A stretch of 12,201 nucleotides of DNA, taken from NCBI GenBank assembly GCA_964397365.1, contig CAYNIU010000068.1, positions 1-12,201 on the forward strand, given 5' to 3'. The number at the start of each line of letters is the position of its first letter. The stretch's first letter is position 1. The position numbers and the translations under genes were made by a program. The stretch is from Methylomarinum sp964397365. GTDB lineage: Bacteria > Pseudomonadota > Gammaproteobacteria > Methylococcales > Methylomonadaceae. Shown here one piece after another: positions 5,965 through 12,201 of the stretch. The notes under the pieces were generated by a model. That model searched no databases. It was given only the letters and a program-made list of their open reading frames with translations, and was not told where the DNA came from.

Positions 5965-8239
5965 CTTCGTCAACGTGCGGGTGAATGGTTTGTTTATACC
6001 TTACCAATAATTTATAAATCACTCCGGAAATCAAAACAAGCAAACTCACAACAATCAATGTCCACTGCCAGGGATGTCTGGAAAAATGCATTATCAGATC
6101 CAGATTGATATTATTCTGACCAACAATAAAGGTACTTCCTTCCCGGGCTGAATAAAATTGCTTGCGTGTATCCCAGATAAAAATATCCCCCCACATTCGC
6201 TCCCATAACCCAGAAAACAACAAGGTTGTAAATCCAGAATAAAGTGAATTTTCCTTTTCTGTCAATAAAGCCAAAACCACACCGTCTTTTTTGATCTTTG
6301 AAGGGTAAGACATAAGCAGAAACTGTTTACCTAATCCCCCACTTTGAGTTATCTCGATATTTTCGGATTTATCAAAATTTGCCAAAGGCAAAATATTATC
6401 CTTGAAAACCACTCTTTCAAGCCATCGTAACCAGGGTTCTTCCGGTTTATGATATGTTTCTTTATATTGGTAAGGAAACCGGTTCCATTGCCCTAACGTC
6501 ATCGGTGCATCAGTAAAAACCTCAGCATTACCAGAATCACTACCAATAAGCACAAGGTTTCTGCGCTTCCCTTTTTGTCCACCTAGACCTATTTGCATAT
6601 CAAATAAAGGCGTTTGTGAAAATACTGCCATCCGAGCCACAAAATGCCATGCTGTCTGAATCGTATCCGAGGACTGATCCAATAATTGAATATAGGTATT
6701 ATCCGCTTTACCATTTTTAACAACGGGATACCCTGCTTGCCTTAACAATCGCAAATCAGGCAAACTGACAGCCTGTCCCGCCATTGGAAATGAGATCATC
6801 GAATCCTGATACAGCGTTACTTTTAAATTCCTGCGCTGAACAAATGTACATTTTCCATATTCCGAAGGGGTTAAAACGGCATCAAATGTCAGGGTGTTTA
6901 AGCCGGGATTGAAATCTCTCAACGGAATTTTAATCTGGTAATTCCCGTAATGGGCGCCATCAATTTCCTTTAATCTGATAGCATGATTAAAGACCCCGTT
7001 TAATAACAGATTGATAACCGAATCCTTGCGTATTGCCGCGCCATAAGTCAGATTCAGGCGTAGAGTAACCATCGCATTTTCTGTACTGTACAGGTCAGCG
7101 GGAAGCCTGAAATCCAGCTTTACTCGCTCGTGGCTCGCGTCCATAACCTGACTGACAAAACCCAATTGCGAAAAAAGATAATTCTGTCCCGATACAATTG
7201 TCTGCAAGGGTAATAAATCTTCTTTTGGCGGAAAGTGAATGTCTTTGATTATGGTTTGATGGCCATCTGGAAATAAATTCCGCATTAATGAAAACGCCTT
7301 TACCGCATTTGATACCTGTTGCTCATCCAAACCGGATGCCACCAGAATAAAGTTTTGTTTTTTGACATCCTGCTGAAACAACCCCAGGTAAGCCCCTTTT
7401 ATTTCAGCCAGAATTTCCGGCGCCACCAGATTCTGTAACTGTTGACGGGTGCCCAGCAAAATAGCATCCTGTTTGAGAGTTTCAGGATCAATATTAAACT
7501 TTGCATTGGCCGGCTTTGTTTTAATTGGCCATTGATAGGGGATAACCCATTGTTCCTCTATATGCATAGGAACATAACCCAGCCTTAATTTTACCCCTTG
7601 TGCCGCTACGGCTCCCCAATATAAATATTCATTCGTAACGGCTTTGTCAGCTCTTAAAAAACTGATGTTATAATCACCGAGTCTGTCATTTAGTAAAGTA
7701 TTCAATCGAGCCAAGCTTGTTTCTGCATTTTTAGTCCGGTAACGTAAAGTCAGAACCGTTTTGACAGAATCAATTTGCGTCCATAGTTCGGGAGCGGCCC
7801 AGTCTTCACATTGCTCATCAGTATAATGCTGAGCGACTTTAAATGTCAGACGATTATAACCATTCACCAGATATTCAGGCGCTATCGCGAATTTTACATT
7901 TTGCGTGGAATTAACCGGGTCAAGAGTAACCTGCTTGACATAATAATCATTGATATATACGACGAGCTGCGACCGTTCCGCCTTTAATTTATTGGAATTG
8001 TATAGTTGCAAATTCAAATGAAGCGAAACCGGCGTCACTCTGTCTGAAACAGGAAAACTGAGATTGTAAGCATTACTGGCATTATTCAATAGAACCGGCT
8101 CATTACTGGTCATAAAATGATTAATCGGCCAGCTTCTGGTTAAAACAGTATTGTTGTGAATGGTTTTCGAAGATACCGGTAACGAATAGCCAACAAGAAT
8201 AACTAACAAGAATAATCCGTTTCTAAACAAATTTTGCAT
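5954..8239 (-). CDS. bcsB: Cellulose synthase regulatory/periplasmic subunit B
   Basis: BcsB pairs with BcsA at the inner membrane. It is required for catalysis and guides the glucan through the periplasm using carbohydrate-binding and flavodoxin-like domains. The sequence starts with a signal peptide (MQNLFRNGLFLLVILVGYSL, likely cleavage near S24). It carries the family signature CEDWAAPELWTQID from C144 and a second cysteine, C464 (YGKCTFVQRR), which may pair with C144. It ends with the single membrane anchor at about 727-746 (TLIVVSLLVLISGVIYKLLV) and a short acidic cytoplasmic tail. Its 761 residues are normal for the family. The ATG at 8237-8239 follows the bcsA stop by 5 nt. There is no convincing Shine-Dalgarno, so translation may depend on coupling to bcsA. 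The 3' end overlaps bcsZ. Confidence 0.95.
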   Translation of the reverse strand: MQNLFRNGLFLLVILVGYSLPVSSKTIHNNTVLTRSWPINHFMTSNEPVLLNNASNAYNLSFPVSDRVTPVSLHLNLQLYNSNKLKAERSQLVVYINDYYVKQVTLDPVNSTQNVKFAIAPEYLVNGYNRLTFKVAQHYTDEQCEDWAAPELWTQIDSVKTVLTLRYRTKNAETSLARLNTLLNDRLGDYNISFLRADKAVTNEYLYWGAVAAQGVKLRLGYVPMHIEEQWVIPYQWPIKTKPANAKFNIDPETLKQDAILLGTRQQLQNLVAPEILAEIKGAYLGLFQQDVKKQNFILVASGLDEQQVSNAVKAFSLMRNLFPDGHQTIIKDIHFPPKEDLLPLQTIVSGQNYLFSQLGFVSQVMDASHERVKLDFRLPADLYSTENAMVTLRLNLTYGAAIRKDSVINLLLNGVFNHAIRLKEIDGAHYGNYQIKIPLRDFNPGLNTLTFDAVLTPSEYGKCTFVQRRNLKVTLYQDSMISFPMAGQAVSLPDLRLLRQAGYPVVKNGKADNTYIQLLDQSSDTIQTAWHFVARMAVFSQTPLFDMQIGLGGQKGKRRNLVLIGSDSGNAEVFTDAPMTLGQWNRFPYQYKETYHKPEEPWLRWLERVVFKDNILPLANFDKSENIEITQSGGLGKQFLLMSYPSKIKKDGVVLALLTEKENSLYSGFTTLLFSGLWERMWGDIFIWDTRKQFYSAREGSTFIVGQNNINLDLIMHFSRHPWQWTLIVVSLLVLISGVIYKLLVRYKQTIHPHVDEDVE

Positions 8240-8244
8240 AATTT

Positions 8245-10482
8245 TTATCTGAAAAAATAAGAAGTCACTATTAATTTAATATGGCTTAATCCATAATAAA
8301 AACCAATTCGTATCATGATAATCATTGTTTTTGCCAACCCGATATCGTTGTTTTCGCCCTCTTGAATCAATACCCACCGGGAACTGTCACCATGTACGAA
8401 ATGCACAATTTTGATAAATTCATCCAATCCGGAACAGCTGAATTTCAGGCCATGAACGATGTGTTCTCCCCGTCTAAAATGAGTCACCCTTAAAACCGGA
8501 TAATATTCTGTTTTTTGCGAACGGTCATCCACTACCTCGATAAAAGAACACTGCCCCTGATTCGCTTCCGGTAATCCACCCTTGGCAACCAGACTCATTC
8601 CACCCATTGACATATCCTTAATTGTAACAGGCACTCTTTGTATCACCCTGCCAGAGGATTTAATGGCCCAAAAAGCGTGAATATTAACCGCTATTCGCGG
8701 ACTCACTCTTCGTTGCCTGTGTTCATACAACGCGCCCAACGCCGCCAAAAGCAATAATAAATTGAATACAGCCCAAAATAAGGTAATCCCAGTTAACGAC
8801 CGTTGCTCAGGATAAAACCAGAACCGCCATACCCCAATGGCAACCGTCACCACTGTAATAATGATAAGCCCGTAAAAAGGCCGGGATAACGGTGAAATAA
8901 AATCCTTTTCCAATGTCTCCATTTTTGGCGTCACCGCAAACTGCGGCTGATGGGGATTTTTCAACACGGCCCAAACGGCTCTGACTGAAAATAAAGATTG
9001 CATGGTTTCATAAATCTCGGAAACAAAAACCCAACGATCTTTACTAAATAAAAAATGTGCGCTTAACATTAAGGCCAAAAGATAAGGAACGGTATAACTG
9101 ATAAATTCCTCCATATTGGCATTATAAATTTTCAGGCCAAAACAAAGATACAGTCCTGGAGCCGTCAAAAAAACCAGTCGCGCAAAAGGGAAAAACCAGA
9201 AAATCATATTGGATAGATAACTCAGCCTTTGCTCCATTCGAAGTCCCGGCATCCTGAGTGGATTATTCAAAATGAAATTCTGCACCATGCCCTGCGCCCA
9301 GCGCATTCTTTGAATCATAAAGCTGTTAAAGGTTTCCGGTTGCAATCCGGCAATCAACGGATAAAAAATATAGTGAGATTTCCACCCCAGACTATGAAGT
9401 TTTAGCGCAGTTTCCGAATCTTCTGTGATCGTAACTCCACTAAAACCGCCTACCTCATCAATTGCTTTACGCCGAAGCACCGCAGCAGATCCACAAAAAA
9501 ACGAGGCTTGCCAAAAATCCAGTCCGCGCTGAATACTCCGGTAAAACATTAAATTTTCAGACGGCATTCTGTGAAACAAGCCAAGGTTCTTTTCAATCGG
9601 GTCGGGATTGATAAAAAAATGCGGAGTTTGTACCAGAAAGACTTTGTCATCCTGCACAAAAGAACCCACCGTTTTGGTCAATATATCAGCTGCCGGCGCA
9701 TGATCGGCATCCAACACTAAAATCAATTGTCCGTGAATATGTTTTAATGCGGCATTCATATTACCGGCTTTAGCATTAACATTCCGCTCTCTACTTAAAT
9801 ATCCAACATTCAAAGCAGCGCACAACTGTTTAAATTCATTGACCCGACAATGAGCCGCTTGTCTGAGTTCCTCATCATTTGCAGTCAGCTTCTGTGTTGT
9901 CCCGCCATCGTCAAGTAAATATATTTTTAATTTATCAGCCGGATAATCAATATTAGTGGCCGCAGCCAAAGTTATTTTAACCAGTTCCACAGGCTCATCA
10001 TAACTGGGAATTATAATATCCACTGTAGGCCATAACGACTTGTCGGCAGGAAGAGCTACTGATTTTCGCTGCAACGGCCGGACATTGACAAAGGCACTGA
10101 AAAAAAACATCAGCACCCCATATAGTTCAGCCAGAAACAAAACGATAGTGCCAATAAAACTCCAAAAATCCTGATATGACAGTGTGTAATTAATTCTCCA
10201 GAAAAAATAACGTAATACCAAAAAGCAGCTCATAGTAATAAAACAAACACGAACAAAAGAATGTTTCTTAAAATATCTAAGTAACTGTAAGGCCGCTAAT
10301 AAAACCAGAGTTACAAAAGCCTGTCCGTAAATATCTATCCGTAAATTAACAAGATAAAGCAGACTTCCGCTGAGAATAAAAAATAAAGGCAGAAGCATAG
10401 AATTAATTGTTTGCAATCCCTGTTGTACAATTAAATTCATAACGGAAAGAAAGTAGGGTTTAAAAATAGATTTTGGCATCAT
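8245..10482 (-). CDS. bcsA: Cellulose synthase catalytic subunit (UDP-forming) with PilZ domain
   Basis: BcsA polymerises glucose from UDP-glucose into beta-1,4-glucan and moves it across the inner membrane. N-terminal membrane helices (about 27-130) precede a family 2 glycosyltransferase domain with DDG at 191-193, the metal-binding DAD at 258-260, FFCGS at 328-332, the catalytic TED at 353-355 and QRMRW at 391-395. More membrane helices follow (about 422-480 and 535-585). The PilZ domain has RVSPR at 592-596 and DMSMGG at 623-628, which fit the RxxxR and DxSxxG c-di-GMP contacts, so the enzyme should need c-di-GMP for activity. No diguanylate cyclase lies in the window. All key residues are intact. 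The start is ATG-ATG at 10477-10482 with no clear Shine-Dalgarno, so either codon may be used. At 745 residues it is shorter than E. coli BcsA (872) and closer to shorter family members. Confidence 0.96.
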   Translation of the reverse strand: MMPKSIFKPYFLSVMNLIVQQGLQTINSMLLPLFFILSGSLLYLVNLRIDIYGQAFVTLVLLAALQLLRYFKKHSFVRVCFITMSCFLVLRYFFWRINYTLSYQDFWSFIGTIVLFLAELYGVLMFFFSAFVNVRPLQRKSVALPADKSLWPTVDIIIPSYDEPVELVKITLAAATNIDYPADKLKIYLLDDGGTTQKLTANDEELRQAAHCRVNEFKQLCAALNVGYLSRERNVNAKAGNMNAALKHIHGQLILVLDADHAPAADILTKTVGSFVQDDKVFLVQTPHFFINPDPIEKNLGLFHRMPSENLMFYRSIQRGLDFWQASFFCGSAAVLRRKAIDEVGGFSGVTITEDSETALKLHSLGWKSHYIFYPLIAGLQPETFNSFMIQRMRWAQGMVQNFILNNPLRMPGLRMEQRLSYLSNMIFWFFPFARLVFLTAPGLYLCFGLKIYNANMEEFISYTVPYLLALMLSAHFLFSKDRWVFVSEIYETMQSLFSVRAVWAVLKNPHQPQFAVTPKMETLEKDFISPLSRPFYGLIIITVVTVAIGVWRFWFYPEQRSLTGITLFWAVFNLLLLLAALGALYEHRQRRVSPRIAVNIHAFWAIKSSGRVIQRVPVTIKDMSMGGMSLVAKGGLPEANQGQCSFIEVVDDRSQKTEYYPVLRVTHFRRGEHIVHGLKFSCSGLDEFIKIVHFVHGDSSRWVLIQEGENNDIGLAKTMIIMIRIGFYYGLSHIKLIVTSYFFR

Positions 10483-10523
10483 ACGCGCCCAGGGTGAACA
10501 CGCTGACTACGACATATTATGGT

Positions 10524-10554
10524 AATGCCTCAACGTATATGTATCTCTGGCATT
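10524..10554. promoter_or_regulatory. Inverted repeat in the bcsA upstream region
   Basis: AATGCC (10524-10529) and GGCATT (10549-10554) are perfect 6-bp arms around a 19-base AT-rich centre. It lies 42 nt upstream of the bcsA start, in the 148-nt gap after the choice-of-anchor A gene. In RNA it could form a leader hairpin; in DNA it could be an operator. It has no T-run, so it is not an intrinsic terminator. I found no terminator in this gap, so transcription from the upstream gene into bcsA is possible. The rest of the gap shows no gene. Confidence 0.3.
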
Positions 10555-10630
10555 TAATCCATTATTTCAGAAGGCGTGGTAAATACCTGTAACTTATAGA
10601 TTCACCGTATCCTTTGCAATACCCTTAGCG

Positions 10631-11665
10631 TTATTGAACGGCGACAAGTATATTTCTGCTCTTTTTCTGAAAATAAAGACAAAAAGGAAATATACTCAGA
10701 AACAATAAAATAATCGGTGGTTCCACTATGGAAATAAAAGGATAGTTATTAATTTGACCGCTGTTTTGTCCATTTTTACCTTGCAATGAAGCAACAATCA
10801 GATTGCCATTGACTTGCCCATTATAAAATGTTGTATCCGCCCAAGGCGCCAGAATACTTGCCTTGACTCCAATTTCGTACATTTCCAGTTGTGTGACACC
10901 CACTAAATTCAGCAACACTCTCTGACTTAAATTACCATCATACCGAAAAACACCGGGTTGATTATCAGCTACCTGCTGCTTTTGTCCGTTAATGGTTCGA
11001 TAAAACCCAAACCTTCTTAAATCAACAGAAGAACCAGTCACATTAATCAATGCCCAGGCATTTTCAGGTACATCCAGCCAGAACGATGTGGTATTTCTTA
11101 AATACTCAGCGGTAATCGTAAAAATATTAAGATCCGCACGCGTACCACGCAGTTCCAGCGCCCCATAGGCATCAATAGAAGCGCTCCCCGATACGGTCAA
11201 ACTTCCCCAAAAACTTGATTTTGCCTTCAGTTCGCTGGCAATTGTATTAAAATCCAGGATATTGCCAGGAATATAACGGCCATTAGCGCTATTCGGATCA
11301 GTATCATAGAAGCCGACAGACTGATCTATCCGGGCAACGCCGCCACTGCGGACATTACCATGATAAATACGGCCATTGCTATAATTTATACCTCCTCCTG
11401 CAACCAGGGTATCCTTGAAATTCCAGGAATCGTTTAATTGCATGGCGACACTGTAATCCTTTAAAGTCAAATCACCGCCAACAGCTAATCGCCCCTCCAC
11501 ATCAGAGTTTTCGGCATTCATATCCCCTAAGACAAAACCGTTAAATTGCCCCGCTATTCCAAGATCAAGTGGGTAAATTGCCGCCTGTACCTGTACAACA
11601 AAAGAATACAAGCATAAACAATACAGCAACAATAGCTGTTTATTGGTTTTATCCTTATGAATCAC
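10631..11665 (-). CDS. Choice-of-anchor A family surface protein with PEP-CTERM-like C-terminus
   Basis: This is a secreted 344-residue protein. The signal peptide has hydrophobic core 11-25 and likely cleavage after A28. The choice-of-anchor A domain spans about 33-311. It starts with LGIAGQFNGFVLGDMNAENS and VEGRLAVGGDL, and ends with ILAPWADTTF, then NGQVNGNLIVASLQGKNGQ and NNYPF. The tail reads VEPP (314-317), a hydrophobic segment (318-332), then KKSR (334-337). This is the layout of a PEP-CTERM sorting signal (PEP box, membrane helix, basic end) with the box altered from VPEP to VEPP. Such domains occur on surface proteins held by different anchors; their ligand is mostly unknown. The start is GTG at 11663-11665, supported by GGAG seven bases upstream. 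It lies 148 nt upstream of bcsA on the same strand with no terminator between, so a role in the cellulose matrix or at the surface is likely but inferred. Confidence 0.85.
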   Translation of the reverse strand: MIHKDKTNKQLLLLYCLCLYSFVVQVQAAIYPLDLGIAGQFNGFVLGDMNAENSDVEGRLAVGGDLTLKDYSVAMQLNDSWNFKDTLVAGGGINYSNGRIYHGNVRSGGVARIDQSVGFYDTDPNSANGRYIPGNILDFNTIASELKAKSSFWGSLTVSGSASIDAYGALELRGTRADLNIFTITAEYLRNTTSFWLDVPENAWALINVTGSSVDLRRFGFYRTINGQKQQVADNQPGVFRYDGNLSQRVLLNLVGVTQLEMYEIGVKASILAPWADTTFYNGQVNGNLIVASLQGKNGQNSGQINNYPFISIVEPPIILLFLSIFPFCLYFQKKSRNILVAVQ

Positions 11666-11672
11666 CAGAAAA

Positions 11673-11676
11673 CTCC
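11673..11676 (-). promoter_or_regulatory. Ribosome binding site deciding a GTG start
   Basis: Minus-strand GGAG (within CCTGGAG) lies 7 bases upstream of the GTG at 11663-11665. The GTG directly precedes ATTCATAAGG and gives a complete signal peptide with a basic N-region. This is the clearest Shine-Dalgarno in the window and fixes the start of the choice-of-anchor A gene. Confidence 0.7.
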
Positions 11677-11720
11677 AGGTTATATTTTAAGGTTTCTTTA
11701 AGTTTAGCAAAAAAACTCCC

Positions 11721-11746
11721 GGAAAAATCATATACAGGTTTTTTCC
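11721..11746. promoter_or_regulatory. AT-rich inverted repeat upstream of the choice-of-anchor A gene
   Basis: GGAAAAA (11721-11727) and TTTTTCC (11740-11746) form a perfect 7-bp inverted repeat with a 12-base centre, 56 nt upstream of the GTG start. The centre holds a TATATG-like sequence on the minus strand that could be part of a -10 element. It may be an operator or leader hairpin controlling the exopolysaccharide locus. The surroundings are very AT-rich, which lowers its significance. Confidence 0.25.
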
Positions 11747-11811
11747 ATTCAAAACTTGAACTTACTCACATTTTCTGGTATTCATGTTTTTCAGTTACAA
11801 AAAGAAACAAA

Positions 11812-11839
11812 GTCACATAAATTATCCGAATGTTATAAA
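11812..11839 (+). promoter_or_regulatory. Candidate sigma-70-type promoter for prlC
   Basis: GTCACA (11812-11817, four of six matches to TTGACA) and TATAAA (11834-11839, five of six matches to TATAAT) are separated by 16 bases and lie 40 nt upstream of the prlC ATG. This is a plausible housekeeping promoter in the 214-nt divergent region. It is unsupported beyond the consensus match. Confidence 0.4.
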
Positions 11840-11879
11840 ATTTAGTTTTCTACCGTTGCCGAGTCCACTTTAATAAAAA

Positions 11880-12201
11880 ATGACAAATCCCTTATTAGAA
11901 AACACCCCGCTACCACAATTTTCCAAAATCAACCCCGAACATATTGAACCTGCCATAGACTCGTTACTGGCAGAAGCACGCCGGATTACCGCTGAACAAC
12001 TGAAAAACAACCATCAATATAATTGGAATAACCTGATTGTACCGATTGATGACATTGAAGACCGCCTCAACAAAGCCTGGTCGCCGGTCAGTCACATGAA
12101 TTCGGTGGTCAACAGTGACGAGCTGCGTGATGCCTATAATGCCTGTCTGCCCAAACTGAGTGAATATTCCACTGAAATGGGGCAAAACCAGGCGTTGTAT
12201 C
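11880..12201 (+). CDS. prlC: Oligopeptidase A (M3 family metallopeptidase), 5' part only
   Basis: PrlC/OpdA is a cytoplasmic zinc oligopeptidase that degrades short peptides, including cleaved signal peptides. Only the first 107 residues are in the window; the zinc-binding HExxH region lies beyond the right edge. The visible part matches the start of the E. coli enzyme as I recall it: MTNPLLENTPLPQFSKINPEH, then the NWNNL..PIDDIEDRLNKAW region, SPVSHMNSVVNS, ELRDAYNACLPKLSEYS and GQNQALY. The ATG at 11880-11882 gives this conserved N-terminus, although no strong Shine-Dalgarno precedes it. It is divergent from the exopolysaccharide genes and most likely functionally unrelated. Confidence 0.95.
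   Translation, partial: MTNPLLENTPLPQFSKINPEHIEPAIDSLLAEARRITAEQLKNNHQYNWNNLIVPIDDIEDRLNKAWSPVSHMNSVVNSDELRDAYNACLPKLSEYSTEMGQNQALY

Noticed and set aside
10483..10630. c-di-GMP riboswitch upstream of bcsA
   Set aside because: I looked for a GEMM-type core and found no matching conserved loops; the PilZ domain already gives a c-di-GMP input at protein level.
11569..11820. Plus-strand open frame over the start of the choice-of-anchor A gene
   Set aside because: It covers the signal peptide region and the regulatory gap, and has no recognisable domain or ribosome site.
11964..12185. Minus-strand open frame within prlC
   Set aside because: Antisense to a conserved oligopeptidase A N-terminus.

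Overview
The window looks like chromosomal DNA of an AT-rich gammaproteobacterium. The prlC start closely resembles the enterobacterial protein, the cellulose genes are in bcsA-B-Z-C order, and there is a choice-of-anchor A protein with a PEP-CTERM-like tail. Together these fit an environmental biofilm former, perhaps a methanotroph of the Methylococcales. That placement is inference. No rRNA or tRNA gene, CRISPR array or complete insertion sequence is visible.

Layout: 1-140 holds no supportable gene. 141-1143 (minus) is an Rpn-family PD-(D/E)XK nuclease ('putative transposase') gene, interrupted by a 100-N assembly gap inside a 12-bp tandem repeat. The natural frame (LEQG repeats ending at a stop at 141-143) can be recovered if the missing sequence is a multiple of 3 bp. 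1170-1384 (minus) is a decayed fragment of an SNF2-type helicase. 1388-2356 (minus) is an HtpX-like M48 membrane metalloprotease. 2357-2554 is intergenic, with two abutting hairpins that resemble a REP-type element.

From 11665 down to 2555, all on the minus strand, lies an exopolysaccharide locus. It begins with a choice-of-anchor A surface protein, followed after 148 nt by bcsA, bcsB, bcsZ and bcsC. bcsA and bcsB are 5 nt apart; bcsB/bcsZ and bcsZ/bcsC overlap, which suggests translational coupling. BcsA would make cellulose from UDP-glucose at the inner membrane and can bind c-di-GMP through its PilZ domain. BcsB would guide the glucan through the periplasm, BcsZ would trim it, and BcsC would export it through the outer membrane. 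The choice-of-anchor A protein is plausibly a matrix or surface partner. Two features differ from the enterobacterial model: BcsZ has a lipoprotein signal, and BcsC has a much shortened TPR region.

The right edge (11880-12201, plus) is the start of prlC (oligopeptidase A), divergent from the exopolysaccharide locus across a 214-nt AT-rich intergenic region.
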